The notes under the pieces are model-generated. The model was not told the origin of the DNA. It did no database searches and worked only from the letters and a program-made list of their open reading frames with translations. From Agromyces bracchium (GTDB taxonomy: Bacteria; Actinomycetota; Actinomycetes; Actinomycetales; Microbacteriaceae), in contig NZ_WMLB01000041.1 of assembly GCF_009709675.1 (NCBI RefSeq), positions 1 through 64,000 on the forward strand: a stretch of DNA of 64,000 nt, in the 5' to 3' direction. The translations under genes were made by a program, and so were the position numbers. Each line of letters starts with the position of its first letter. Position 1 is the stretch's first letter. Positions 42,453-51,205 of this stretch are shown piece by piece.

Positions 42453-43245
42453 AGTTCGGCGCCGCCGGGAGGCCGAAGAACTCCTCGAGGGTCGTGATGC
42501 CCTTCTCGTGCATCTCGTTCGAGAGGTCGGTGCCGATGTAGCGGAAGTGCCACGGCTCGAACTGGTAACCGGTGACCTGGGCCTTGTCGGCCGGGTAGCG
42601 GAGGAGGAAGCCGAAGCGGTGCGCGTTGTCGCGCAGCCACTGGCCCTCGGGGGTGTCGGCGAAGCAGACGGCGAGGGAGCAGTTGCCGGACTCCGGGCCG
42701 ATGTCGATCGTGAGACCGGTCTGGTGCTCGCTGAAGCCCGGGCGCGCGGTGAGCTCGTCGTCGTTGTCGTAGATCCGCTCCTGCGCCTCGTACGACCGGT
42801 ACGCGCTGTTCGACGCGAGCGAGAGCCCGGCCTCGGCGGACGCCGCCTGGAACATCTTCACGACCGCGTCGGCAGCCTCAGCGCGCATGAGCGGCTCCCA
42901 CGTGTGCGGCACGGGGACGACGACGAGATCGGAGGGCTCGTAGTCGGCCGGGTTCAGCGGACGGAGCTTGTCGACGACGACCCAGATACTGTCGGGGTCG
43001 TCGATCGAGCGCGCCGACTTGTCGAAGGTCTCCACCGGCGTCGGCGTCGGCGTCGCGGTGGGCGCGGGTCGGGGCGTCGACGTCGGCGTCGCGGACGGCG
43101 ACGCCGACGGGCTCGCCGAGTCGGCCGACGGCGTGAACGCGAGGATGGCCCAGATCACGACGATCGCGACGAGGACCATTCCGATGACGGCGGCGATGAA
43201 GCGGTTGCGGCGGACGCGCGGGGACGGTCGGGATCCGGACGACAT
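42445..43245 (-). CDS. VanY-like D-alanyl-D-alanine carboxypeptidase
   Basis: 266 residues. One membrane helix near residues 15-37 is followed by a Ser/Thr/Pro linker and the metallopeptidase domain: ASNSAYRSYEAQERIY, zinc motif GFSEHQTGLTIDIG (SxHxxGxxxD) and EPWHFRYIG with the third ligand and catalytic acid nearby. It trims the terminal D-Ala from peptidoglycan stem peptides on the outer face. The ATG is fused to the upstream stop as TGATG. Confidence 0.92.
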   Translation of the reverse strand: MSSGSRPSPRVRRNRFIAAVIGMVLVAIVVIWAILAFTPSADSASPSASPSATPTSTPRPAPTATPTPTPVETFDKSARSIDDPDSIWVVVDKLRPLNPADYEPSDLVVVPVPHTWEPLMRAEAADAVVKMFQAASAEAGLSLASNSAYRSYEAQERIYDNDDELTARPGFSEHQTGLTIDIGPESGNCSLAVCFADTPEGQWLRDNAHRFGFLLRYPADKAQVTGYQFEPWHFRYIGTDLSNEMHEKGITTLEEFFGLPAAPNYA

Positions 43246-43976
43246 CACCCGGCGAGCCTCCAGTAGTAGACCTCTGCGCCGGGGTGCTCCTGGGTGATCG
43301 CGACGTCGACGTCGCGGTAGTCGCTGTCCTTCGTGTGGCCGGCGAAGGAGATCCGGGTCTCGCCGTCGCCGCGCTCGATGCGCGTCACGATGCCCGTGTG
43401 GTCGCGGTCGCCGGAGCGGTCCCAGTCGAACTGGACGATGTCGCCCAGTTGCACCTCGTCGCGCTGGCTGTCGGCCAGCGGCGTCGCGAGCTCGGGATGG
43501 CGGGAGAGCCAATCGTGCATCGCGGTCGAGCTGCGCCACGACGCGGTCGACGCGTACGGGTCGCCGCCGTGATTCCATTCGGCGGTCTGCGTCCACCCGC
43601 GCGCCACCAGCGCCTGGCTGGCGAAGTTGACGCAATCGTTGCCTTCCAGCACGCCCCACTCCTCGACGTTGTAGTCCGACCAGTATGCGAGGGCGTAGTC
43701 GAGTTGCGCCACCACGTCGGGGTCGCTGGTCTCGTCGGCGACGAGGTCGGGTTCCGTACCGAGGTCGGCGACGTCCGACCCCGAGTCGTCGTCGGAGGAC
43801 TCTCCGTCGTCGGCGTCGATGCCGCTGCTCCGCGTCGGCGATGCCGAGTCGGCCGAGGCGACCTGGGGCGGCAGGGGGGGGACGCCGCCGCAGCCGGTCA
43901 GGCAGAGGGCGCCGAGTGCGGCCACGCCGAGAAGGGTCGCCACGGCGCGGCGACTGGGCGTTCGGGTTCGTGGCAC
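43245..43976 (-). CDS. Amidase-domain lipoprotein
   Basis: 243 residues. The GTG at 43976 has TACCGT exactly 6 nt upstream. The signal LLGVAALGALCLTGC ends in a lipobox; an acidic linker (DADDGESSDDDSGSDVADLG) follows. The amidase_6-like domain has WGVLEGNDCVNFASQALVAR with the Cys, and WDRSGDRDHTGIVTRIERG with the His. It aligns over its whole domain with the larger protein at 39403-40989, so they are paralogues. First gene of an operon with the carboxypeptidase and MFS genes. Confidence 0.88.
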   Translation of the reverse strand: MPRTRTPSRRAVATLLGVAALGALCLTGCGGVPPLPPQVASADSASPTRSSGIDADDGESSDDDSGSDVADLGTEPDLVADETSDPDVVAQLDYALAYWSDYNVEEWGVLEGNDCVNFASQALVARGWTQTAEWNHGGDPYASTASWRSSTAMHDWLSRHPELATPLADSQRDEVQLGDIVQFDWDRSGDRDHTGIVTRIERGDGETRISFAGHTKDSDYRDVDVAITQEHPGAEVYYWRLAG

Positions 43977-44105
43977 CGGATCACGGTAACCGCGGCGGCT
44001 CGGAGGACGCCGGGAGCGGGCTGCGTGCGAGCGGTGCATCTGCGGTGCCGCAGGTGCGAAGAATCGGGCCCGTCGGAGTCACGCGGAGGTCACGAAAGCG
44101 AGAAT

Positions 44106-44177
44106 GTGAGAGCGCTCTCTTGACATCTGCACTGACGACTGCCTAGCATCGTGAACCGCATCGTGAGAGCGCTCTCA
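44106..44177 (+). promoter_or_regulatory. cebE promoter flanked by two CebR-type operators
   Basis: Operator 1 GTGAGAGCGCTCTC is at 44106-44119 and operator 2 TGAGAGCGCTCTCA, a perfect 14-bp palindrome, at 44164-44177. Between them is a clear promoter: TTGACA (44120-44125), 18-nt spacer, TAGCAT (44144-44149). Operator 1 abuts the -35 and operator 2 begins about 10 nt after the expected start of transcription. The boxes differ in two symmetrical bases from the streptomycete CebR box TGGGAGCGCTCCCA (established knowledge), so the cebR gene 5 kb downstream is the likely repressor and cellobiose the likely inducer. Confidence 0.88.
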
Positions 44178-44245
44178 CCGGAGATCGATCGCGCTCGAAC
44201 GACGCGCCCGCAATCCGATTCCACGCACACAAGGGAGTGACCGTG

Positions 44246-45511
44246 ATGCTTTCACGACGCACCAAGGCGATCGCCGCCCTCGCCGGCGCCGCATCGTTCG
44301 CCCTCATCGCCACCGGCTGCGCCGCGGGCGACGACACCGCCTCGGACGACGGCGGACCGATCGAACTGACCGTCGCCACGTTCAACAACTTCGGCTACAC
44401 CGACGAGCTCCTCCAGGAGTACATGGACGAGCACCCGAACGTCACCATCGTCCACAACGTCGCCGCCGAGTCCGGCGACGCCCGCGCCAACTACTTCCAG
44501 AAGCTCGGCAAGGGCGGACTGGCCGACGTCGAAGCGGTCGAGATCGACTGGTTCGCCGAGGCGATGCAGTACTCCGACCTGCTCGCCGAGGCGCCCGACA
44601 GCGTCAAGGGCCGCTGGCTCGACTGGAAGGAAGCCGCCGCGACCGACGCCGACGGCCGCCTCATCGGCTTCGGCACCGACATCGGCCCGCAGGGCATCTG
44701 CTACCGCGCCGACCTGTTCGAGTCCGCGGGCCTCCCGAGCGACCGCGAGTCGGTCGCCGAGCTGTTCGACGGCGACTGGGAGCACTTCCTCGACGTCGCC
44801 GACCAGTACCGCGAGGCCACCGGCAAGCCCATGATCGACTCGGCCAACTCGGTGCTCCAGGGCATCGTCAACCAGATCGAGTACACCTACACCGAGCCCG
44901 ACGGCACCGTGATCGCGACCGAGAACCCCGAGATCGCCGACGCCTACGAGCTCGTCACCGAGCGCGCCATCCCGAACTCCGCCTACTCCGGCCAGTGGTC
45001 GGACGACTGGTTCGCCTCGATGGCCAACGGCGAGTTCGCGACGATGCTCTGCCCGGGCTGGATGCTCGGCGTCATCTCCGGCTCCGCCGCGGACGTCTCC
45101 GGCTGGGACGTCGCGGACGTCTTCCCGAACGGCGGCGGCAACTGGGGCGGCTCGTACCTGACCGTCCCGGCCGACGGCGAGAACGTCGAGGCTGCGCTCG
45201 AGCTCGCGGACTGGCTGACCAGCCCCGAGACCCAGATGAAGGCCTTCGCCAACGCGGGCACGTTCCCGAGCCAGGTCGAGGCACTCGAGGGCGAGGAGCT
45301 CGCCGGCGCCACCAACGAGTACTTCAACGACGCGCCGACCGGTGAGATCCTCTCCAGCCGTGCCGAGGCCGTGTCGGTCGCCCCCTACAAGGACGCCGAC
45401 TACTTCAAGTACCACGACGCGCTCCAGAACGCGGTGAACCGCGTGTTCGACGGCTCCGAGGACGCCACGTCGTCCTGGAACACCTGGGTCGCCGAGGTCG
45501 AGGCCTTCTAG
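44246..45511 (+). CDS. cebE: Sugar ABC transporter, substrate-binding lipoprotein (CebE-like)
   Basis: 421 residues. The ATG at 44246 has AAGGGAG 8 nt upstream and is preferred over GTGs at 44237 and 44243. Lipobox LIATGC near residue 25. The mature protein is a family 1 extracellular solute-binding protein: ELTVATFNNFGYTDELLQEY, GLADVEAVEIDWFAEAM, WWGG-like NWGGSYLTVPADGENVEAAL and a C-terminal DALQNAVNRVFDGSEDA. With the GH1 enzyme and CebR boxes, cello-oligosaccharide is the probable ligand (inference). The 15-bp hairpin after its stop should raise its mRNA level over the permeases. Confidence 0.92.
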   Translation: MLSRRTKAIAALAGAASFALIATGCAAGDDTASDDGGPIELTVATFNNFGYTDELLQEYMDEHPNVTIVHNVAAESGDARANYFQKLGKGGLADVEAVEIDWFAEAMQYSDLLAEAPDSVKGRWLDWKEAAATDADGRLIGFGTDIGPQGICYRADLFESAGLPSDRESVAELFDGDWEHFLDVADQYREATGKPMIDSANSVLQGIVNQIEYTYTEPDGTVIATENPEIADAYELVTERAIPNSAYSGQWSDDWFASMANGEFATMLCPGWMLGVISGSAADVSGWDVADVFPNGGGNWGGSYLTVPADGENVEAALELADWLTSPETQMKAFANAGTFPSQVEALEGEELAGATNEYFNDAPTGEILSSRAEAVSVAPYKDADYFKYHDALQNAVNRVFDGSEDATSSWNTWVAEVEAF

Positions 45512-45520
45512 GGCCGAGAC

Positions 45521-45552
45521 GGGGGTGCGGGCCGGCACCGGCCCGCACCCCC
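45521..45552 (+). terminator. Intra-operon hairpin after the binding-protein gene
   Basis: GGGGGTGCGGGCCGG (45521-45535) pairs perfectly with CCGGCCCGCACCCCC (45538-45552), 15 bp with a minimal loop. It lies 10 nt after the cebE stop and 40 nt before cebF. Such hairpins protect the upstream mRNA or stop part of the polymerases, giving more binding protein than permease. Confidence 0.8.
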
Positions 45553-45591
45553 TCCCCGACGCATCCACGCACCCTGATTCGGAGCCCCATC

Positions 45592-46620
45592 GTGACCTCG
45601 ACGCAAACGCGACCGCCGGCGCCGGCGGCCCCGCCGCACCACGCCGAGCCCGCAGCCCGCCCGGTCCGCGTGCTCGGCTTCCGCCAGCACCTCAGCCGGT
45701 GGGACCTGAAGTTCTCCCCGTACCTCTACATCTCGCCGTTCTTCATCATGTTCGCCGTCGTGGGCCTGTTCCCGATCGGCTACACGGCCGTCATCTCGCT
45801 CATGGACTGGGACCTGGTCCGCAACTCCGGCGAGTTCATCGGCCTCGACCAGTACGTCTGGATCCTGCAGAACCCGCAGTTCTGGACGGCGCTGCGCAAC
45901 ACGTTCAGCATCTTCCTGCTCTCGAGCGTGCCCCAGCTGATCGCCGCGATCTTCATCGCCGCGATGCTCGACCGCAACATCCGAGCGAAGACGTTCTGGC
46001 GCATGAGCGTGCTCGTGCCGTTCGTCATGGCGCCGGTCGCGGTCGCCCTGATCTTCAGCAACATGTTCGGCGACGTCCACGGCCTCGTGAACGGCATCCT
46101 CACCGACCTCGGCCTGCCCGCCGTCCCGTGGCACAAGGACCCGTTCTGGAGCCATGTCGCCATCGCGACGATGGTCAACTTCCGATGGACGGGCTACAAC
46201 ACGCTGATCCTCCTCGCCGCGATGCAGGCGATCCCGCGCGACTACTACGAGGCGGCCACCGTCGACGGCGCCGGCGCCTTCCGCCAGTTCCTCAGCATCA
46301 CGCTGCCCTCGCTCAAGGCGACCCTGATCTTCGTCATCATCACCTCCACGATCGGCGGGCTCCAGATCTTCGACGAGCCGCGCATGTTCGACAACACCGG
46401 CGAGGGCGGTCCGGCCCAGCAGTGGCTCACGATCACGCTCTTCCTCTACAACATCGGCTGGGGCGAGTGGAACTTCGGCCGCGCGGCCGCACTGGCGTGG
46501 ATCCTCTTCCTCATCATCCTCGTGATCGGCCTGATCAACCTCGCGGTGACACGGGCCCTCGTCCGCGACGAGGGCGCCCGCAGCCCGAAGGCCAAGAAGC
46601 AGAAGGGAGTGCGCGCATGA
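45592..46620 (+). CDS. cebF: Sugar ABC transporter permease (CebF-like)
   Basis: 342 residues from a GTG with GGAG upstream. Six membrane helices (for example FSPYLYISPFFIMFAVVGLF at about 43-65 and ILFLIILVIGLINLAV near 300). The loop that docks the ATPase is EAATVDGAGAFRQFLSITLP. It forms the channel with CebG; no ATPase gene lies here, so a shared MsiK-type ATPase encoded elsewhere is expected (known for ceb systems). The stop overlaps cebG as ATGA. Confidence 0.92.
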   Translation: MTSTQTRPPAPAAPPHHAEPAARPVRVLGFRQHLSRWDLKFSPYLYISPFFIMFAVVGLFPIGYTAVISLMDWDLVRNSGEFIGLDQYVWILQNPQFWTALRNTFSIFLLSSVPQLIAAIFIAAMLDRNIRAKTFWRMSVLVPFVMAPVAVALIFSNMFGDVHGLVNGILTDLGLPAVPWHKDPFWSHVAIATMVNFRWTGYNTLILLAAMQAIPRDYYEAATVDGAGAFRQFLSITLPSLKATLIFVIITSTIGGLQIFDEPRMFDNTGEGGPAQQWLTITLFLYNIGWGEWNFGRAAALAWILFLIILVIGLINLAVTRALVRDEGARSPKAKKQKGVRA

Positions 46621-47534
46621 GCTCCCTGAACTCGCCCGCGGCGCTGTCCATCGTCGAATCGAGCATCCCCGAGACACCGCAGCGCAGGCACAACCGCACG
46701 ACCCGCATCAAGGGCCGCCGGGCGGGCTTCTGGGTGTACGCGGGCCTCGGCGTCGTGTTCATCGCCTCGCTGTTCCCGTTCTACTGGTCCTTCCTGATCG
46801 GCTCGGGCGACTCGACCACGATCAACGACCCCGACTTCTCGTGGTGGCCTGCGGGCAACTTCCTCGCGAACGCGCAGACGGTGGTGAACGACCCGGCGGT
46901 GAACTTCTGGCCCGCGCTGTGGAACTCGATCTACAGCTCGGCGCTCATCGCAGCGGCCGTCGTCGTCACCTCGACGCTCGCGGGCTGGGCGTTCGCCAAG
47001 CTGCGCTTCCCCGGGTCGAAGCCGCTGCTCGTGTTCGTGGTCGCCACCATGGCCGTGCCGATGCAGCTCGGCGTCGTGCCGCTGTACATCCTGTTCTCCG
47101 ACCTCGGCTGGACCGGGCAGATCGGCGCGATCATCATCCCGGCGGTCACGAGCGCGTTCGGCGTGTTCTGGATGACGCAGTACCTCCGCCAGTCGGTGCC
47201 CGACGAGCTCATCGAGGCCGCGCGCGTCGACGGCGCGTCGATGATCCGCACGTTCTGGACCATCGGCGTCGTCGCCGCCCGCCCCGCCGCGGCGATGCTC
47301 GGCCTGTTCACCTTCGTCACGGCCTGGAACAACTTCTTCTGGCCGTTCATCGTGCTCGACCGCAGCGACCCGACGCTGCCCGTCGCGCTCTCGCTCCTGC
47401 AGTCCAACCACTTCGTGGACTACTCGATCGTGCTCGCGGGCGTCCTGCTGTCGACCATTCCCCTCCTCCTGCTGTTCGTCGTCGCCGGCAAGCAGCTCGT
47501 CTCAGGAATCATGCAAGGAGCCGTCAAGGGATGA
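46617..47534 (+). CDS. cebG: Sugar ABC transporter permease (CebG-like)
   Basis: 305 residues with six membrane helices, the first GFWVYAGLGVVFIASLFPFY near 38-60. The ATPase-docking loop is EAARVDGASMIRTFWTIGV. ATGA overlaps at both ends (with cebF before and bglC after) show tight translational coupling in the operon. Confidence 0.92.
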   Translation: MSSLNSPAALSIVESSIPETPQRRHNRTTRIKGRRAGFWVYAGLGVVFIASLFPFYWSFLIGSGDSTTINDPDFSWWPAGNFLANAQTVVNDPAVNFWPALWNSIYSSALIAAAVVVTSTLAGWAFAKLRFPGSKPLLVFVVATMAVPMQLGVVPLYILFSDLGWTGQIGAIIIPAVTSAFGVFWMTQYLRQSVPDELIEAARVDGASMIRTFWTIGVVAARPAAAMLGLFTFVTAWNNFFWPFIVLDRSDPTLPVALSLLQSNHFVDYSIVLAGVLLSTIPLLLLFVVAGKQLVSGIMQGAVKG

Positions 47535-49012
47535 CCACCATCCAGCACACCACCACCGCGACGACGGATGCCGCGGCCGCGGCCGCACCGTCGAGCCTCC
47601 GCCGCTTCCCCGAGGGCTTCCTCCTCGGCGCCGCCGCCGCCGCGTACCAGATCGAGGGCGCCGCCCACGAGGACGGCCGCACCGACTCGATCTGGGACGC
47701 CTTCAGCCGCGTGCCCGGCGCGGTCGTGAACGCCGACAACGGGGATGTCGCGTGCGACCACTACCACCGCTACCGCGACGACGTCGCGCTCATGCGCGAG
47801 CTCGGGCTCGACACCTACCGGTTCTCGACCTCGTGGGCGCGCGTGCACCCCGACGGCGGACCGGTGAACCCGGCGGGCGTCGACTTCTACTCGCGCCTCG
47901 TCGACGAGCTGCTCGAGCAGGGCATCCTGCCCTGGCTGACGCTCTACCACTGGGACCTCCCGCAGGCCCTCGAGGAGCAGGGCGGTTGGGCGAACCGCGA
48001 CACCGCCTTCCGGTTCCGCGACTACGCGCTCACGATGCACGACGCGCTCGGCGACCGCGTGAAGGTGTGGACGACGCTCAACGAGCCGTGGTGCTCGTCG
48101 TTCCTCAGCTACACGGCCGGCGCGCACGCGCCCGGGCGACAGGACGTCGAGGCGGGCCTCCGCGCGGCGCACCACCTCCTCCTCGGCCACGGCCTCGCCG
48201 TGCAGGCGCTCCGCGAGCGCGACGCCTCGCTCGAGCTCGGCATCACGCTGAACCTCACGGTCGCGAAGCCCGTCGACCCGGCGAGCCCCGGCGACGTCGA
48301 CGCCGCGCGCCGCATCGACGGGCAGTTCAACCGCGTGTTCCTCGACCCGATCTTCCGCGGCCACTACGCGGGCGACCTCCTGGCGGACGTCGGCCACCTC
48401 GGCCTGCGCGAGGCCATCGAGCCGGGCGACCTCGAGATCATCTCGGCCCCGATCGACGCGCTCGGCGTGAACTACTACCACGGCGAGTCCGTGAGCGACC
48501 GGCCCGCGGCGGAGCCGCTCGCGGGGCAGGCGCCGACCGACCGACCCACCCGGTCGCCGTTCCCCGCCGCCGAGGGCGTGCACTTCCACTCGCAGGGCCT
48601 GCCGCAGACCGGCATGGGCTGGGAGGTCCAGCCCGACGGGCTGCGCGAGCTCCTCGGCCGCGTGCACCGGGAGTACTCGGGCCCGGCCGACGTGCGGCTG
48701 TACGTGACCGAGAACGGCGCGGCGTACGACGACGAGGTGGCGACGGATGGCGCGGTGCACGACGCCGAGCGCACCGACTTCCTGCTCGGCCACCTCGGCG
48801 CCGTCCTCGACGCGGTCGACGAGGGCACGCCCGTGCACGGCTACTTCTACTGGTCGATCCTCGACAACTTCGAGTGGGCGTGGGGCTACGACAAGCGCTT
48901 CGGCCTGGTCCGCGTGGACTACGAGACCCAGGAGCGCACGGTCAAGGACAGCGGGCTCGCCTACCAGCGCGTCATCCGCGACCGCCGCCTGCCCGCGGCA
49001 TCCGCTCGCTGA
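47531..49012 (+). CDS. bglC: GH1 beta-glucosidase
   Basis: 493 residues, cytoplasmic. FPEGFLLGAAAAAYQIEGAA opens the domain; acid/base Glu is in TTLNEPWCSSF and nucleophile Glu in YVTENGAAYDD; aglycone and glucose-site residues STSWARVHPDG, YHWDLPQALEEQGGW and WSILDNFEWAWGYDKRFGLV are present. It splits imported cellobiose into glucose. A 20-residue Thr/Ala leader precedes the domain. ATGA overlap with cebG. Confidence 0.95.
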   Translation: MTTIQHTTTATTDAAAAAAPSSLRRFPEGFLLGAAAAAYQIEGAAHEDGRTDSIWDAFSRVPGAVVNADNGDVACDHYHRYRDDVALMRELGLDTYRFSTSWARVHPDGGPVNPAGVDFYSRLVDELLEQGILPWLTLYHWDLPQALEEQGGWANRDTAFRFRDYALTMHDALGDRVKVWTTLNEPWCSSFLSYTAGAHAPGRQDVEAGLRAAHHLLLGHGLAVQALRERDASLELGITLNLTVAKPVDPASPGDVDAARRIDGQFNRVFLDPIFRGHYAGDLLADVGHLGLREAIEPGDLEIISAPIDALGVNYYHGESVSDRPAAEPLAGQAPTDRPTRSPFPAAEGVHFHSQGLPQTGMGWEVQPDGLRELLGRVHREYSGPADVRLYVTENGAAYDDEVATDGAVHDAERTDFLLGHLGAVLDAVDEGTPVHGYFYWSILDNFEWAWGYDKRFGLVRVDYETQERTVKDSGLAYQRVIRDRRLPAASAR

Positions 49013-49073
49013 ACGACCCGACGAACGCGCCTCGGACCGACGCCCCATGACCGACGGAAATAGACTGGCCGGC

Positions 49074-50099
49074 ATGCAGGGGGCAACCGGGACCGGGGCG
49101 CGTTCGTCTGCGCCGACCCTCGAGATGGTCGCGCGCGAGGCGAACGTGTCGCGGGCGACGGTCAGCCGCGTCGTGAACGGCTCGCCAAAGGTCTCGCCCG
49201 AGGTGGTGCGGGTCGTGAACGCGGCCATCGCGAAGCTCAACTACGTGCCGAACCGGGCGGCGCGTTCGCTCGCCAGCCGGACGTCGGGCGCCATCGGGCT
49301 CGTGGTGCCGGAAGACACGCGGATGTTCTTCGGCGACCCGTACTTCGCGGCGATCGTGCAGGGCATCACCCGCCGGCTCGACGACAGCGAGTACGTGCTG
49401 AACCTGCTGCTGTCGACGAGCGACCCGAACCGGAAGACCCTGCGCTACCTGCGCTCCGGCGTCGTCGACGGCGCCCTCGTCGTCTCGCACCACGAGGGCG
49501 ACCACCAGCTGCACGAGGCCGCGCACGAGATGCCGATCGTGTTCGGCGGCCGGCCGCCGAACATCACCGAGACCGACATCTTCGTCGACGTCGACAACCT
49601 CGAGGGCGGCATGACCGCGACGGAGCGGCTGATCGCGGTCGGGCGCAAGCGCATCGGCACGATCACCGGCCCGCTCGACATGCCCGCCGCCGTCGACCGG
49701 CTCGAGGGCTTCCGCCGCTCGATGGCCACCGCCGGCATGCCCTCCGACGCGGTCGAGAGCGCCGACTTCACGGTCGCCGGCGCGGTCGCCGCGACCCGGC
49801 GCCTCCTCGACCGCGTACCCGACATCGACGCGATCTTCGTGGCGAGCGACCTCATGGCCACGGGCGCGCTCGCGGTGCTGCGCGAGCGCGGGCGGCACGT
49901 GCCCGAAGACGTCGCCGTGGTCGGCTACGACGACAGCCCCGCCGCGACCTCGTCGGCGATCCCGCTCACCACGGTGCACCAGCCGTCGGAGGAGATGGGC
50001 TACATGATGGCCGACCTGCTGCTGCGACTGCTCGCGGGCGAGGACGTGCCGCACCGCAACATCATGCCGACGCGGCTCGTGCGTCGCGTGTCGGCGTAG
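49074..50099 (+). CDS. cebR: LacI-family regulator, CebR-like
   Basis: 341 residues. The ATG at 49074 has TAGACT 7 nt upstream, so the gene has its own leaderless promoter inside the cluster; an ATG at 49047 is less likely. HTH: TLEMVAREANVSRATVSRVV followed by the hinge NYVPNRAARSLASRTS; the ligand-binding domain (about 70-341) has DARFFGDPYF-type DTRMFFGDPYFAAIVQGITR and GYDDSPAATSSAIPLTTVHQ. It is the likely repressor of the two palindromes at 44106-44177, with cellobiose as inducer by analogy with Streptomyces CebR. Confidence 0.9.
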   Translation: MQGATGTGARSSAPTLEMVAREANVSRATVSRVVNGSPKVSPEVVRVVNAAIAKLNYVPNRAARSLASRTSGAIGLVVPEDTRMFFGDPYFAAIVQGITRRLDDSEYVLNLLLSTSDPNRKTLRYLRSGVVDGALVVSHHEGDHQLHEAAHEMPIVFGGRPPNITETDIFVDVDNLEGGMTATERLIAVGRKRIGTITGPLDMPAAVDRLEGFRRSMATAGMPSDAVESADFTVAGAVAATRRLLDRVPDIDAIFVASDLMATGALAVLRERGRHVPEDVAVVGYDDSPAATSSAIPLTTVHQPSEEMGYMMADLLLRLLAGEDVPHRNIMPTRLVRRVSA

Positions 50100-50111
50100 C
50101 CGGGCGGCGCG

Positions 50112-51029
50112 TCAGGCGTCGAAGCGGATGCCGGCGGCATCCGCGAACCGGCGGCGCATGACCTCGATCGCGTCGGCGTGCTCGTCGACGAGGACGAACC
50201 GGCGACCGAGCGAACGGGCGACCGCGCCGGTCGTGCCCGAGCCGGCGAAGGCGTCGAGCACCCAGTCGCCCGGCCGGCTCGACGCCTGCACGATGCGACG
50301 CAGCACTCCCTCGGGCTTCTGCGTCGGGTACCCGGTCTTCTCGCGGCCCGTCGGGGAGACGATCGTGTGCCACCAGACATCCGTCGGCAGCTTGCCGCGC
50401 GCGGCCTTCTCGGGCGTGACGAGCCCGGGCGCCATGTACGGCTCGCGATCGACCGACTCGGAGTCGAAGAAGTACGCCTCGGGATCCTTCACGTACACGA
50501 GGATCGTGTCGTGCTTCGTCGGCCAGCGCCGCTTCGACTTCGCGCCGTAGTCGTACGCCCAGATCAGCTCGTTCAGGAAGCACTCGCGGCCGAACAGCGC
50601 GTCGAGCAGCACCTTCGCGTAGTGCGCCTCGCGGTAGTCGAGGTGCAGGTAGAGCGTGCCGTCGTCGGCGAGCAGCCGCCAGGCCTCGACGAGCCGCGGC
50701 TCGAGGAAGCCCCAGTAGTCGTCGAACCGGTCGTCGTAGCGGAGCAGGTCGCCGCGGATCCGCTCGTAGCGCTGACCCGCGAACCCGGTGATCGAGAGGC
50801 GCCGGGTCGCGGTCGCCTCGGCGCTTCGCGCAGGGTCGGCGACGGATGCCTCGTCGGCCGCGGCATCCGCCCCGCCCTGCCGCACGTGGCGCAGCGACTG
50901 CCGCGCCTGCGACCGGCCCGTGTTGAACGGCGGATCGAGGTAGACGAGCGTGAACCGGCCGTCGGGGAACGAGCGCAGCACGTCGAGGTTGTCGGCGTGG
51001 ATGACGCGATCGGGTTCGTCGGCGGACAC
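50112..51029 (-). CDS. DNA methyltransferase, beta class (N6-adenine or N4-cytosine), orphan
   Basis: 305 residues. Catalytic motif IV VYLDPPFNTGRS stands near residue 30 and the SAM-binding motif VLDAFAGSGTTGAVARSLGR near 270, the order of beta-class enzymes. A recognition-type region with ELIWAYDYGAKSKRRW and YGYPTQKPE-like TGYPTQKPEGVLRR lies between. No restriction endonuclease is adjacent, so it is a solitary enzyme here. The GTG has CAGACT exactly 6 nt upstream. An insert of about 30 residues (GGADAAADEASVADPARS) is low-complexity. It is convergent with cebR. Confidence 0.92.
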   Translation of the reverse strand: MSADEPDRVIHADNLDVLRSFPDGRFTLVYLDPPFNTGRSQARQSLRHVRQGGADAAADEASVADPARSAEATATRRLSITGFAGQRYERIRGDLLRYDDRFDDYWGFLEPRLVEAWRLLADDGTLYLHLDYREAHYAKVLLDALFGRECFLNELIWAYDYGAKSKRRWPTKHDTILVYVKDPEAYFFDSESVDREPYMAPGLVTPEKAARGKLPTDVWWHTIVSPTGREKTGYPTQKPEGVLRRIVQASSRPGDWVLDAFAGSGTTGAVARSLGRRFVLVDEHADAIEVMRRRFADAAGIRFDA

Positions 51030-51205
51030 CGCTCAAGTCTGCCAGCGCATCCGGATCGCCGAGGCCGCCGACGCCCCGGCGCTTCGGTGCCCGGGTCCGC
51101 GGCGGAGCCCGCCGGTCGAAGGTCCCGGCCGGGTGCGGTCGCCCGGACCTACGCTGAACGCCTGACGGCGGGCGCCGACGGCGCCGGCCCGGGACGGGGA
51201 GCGGA

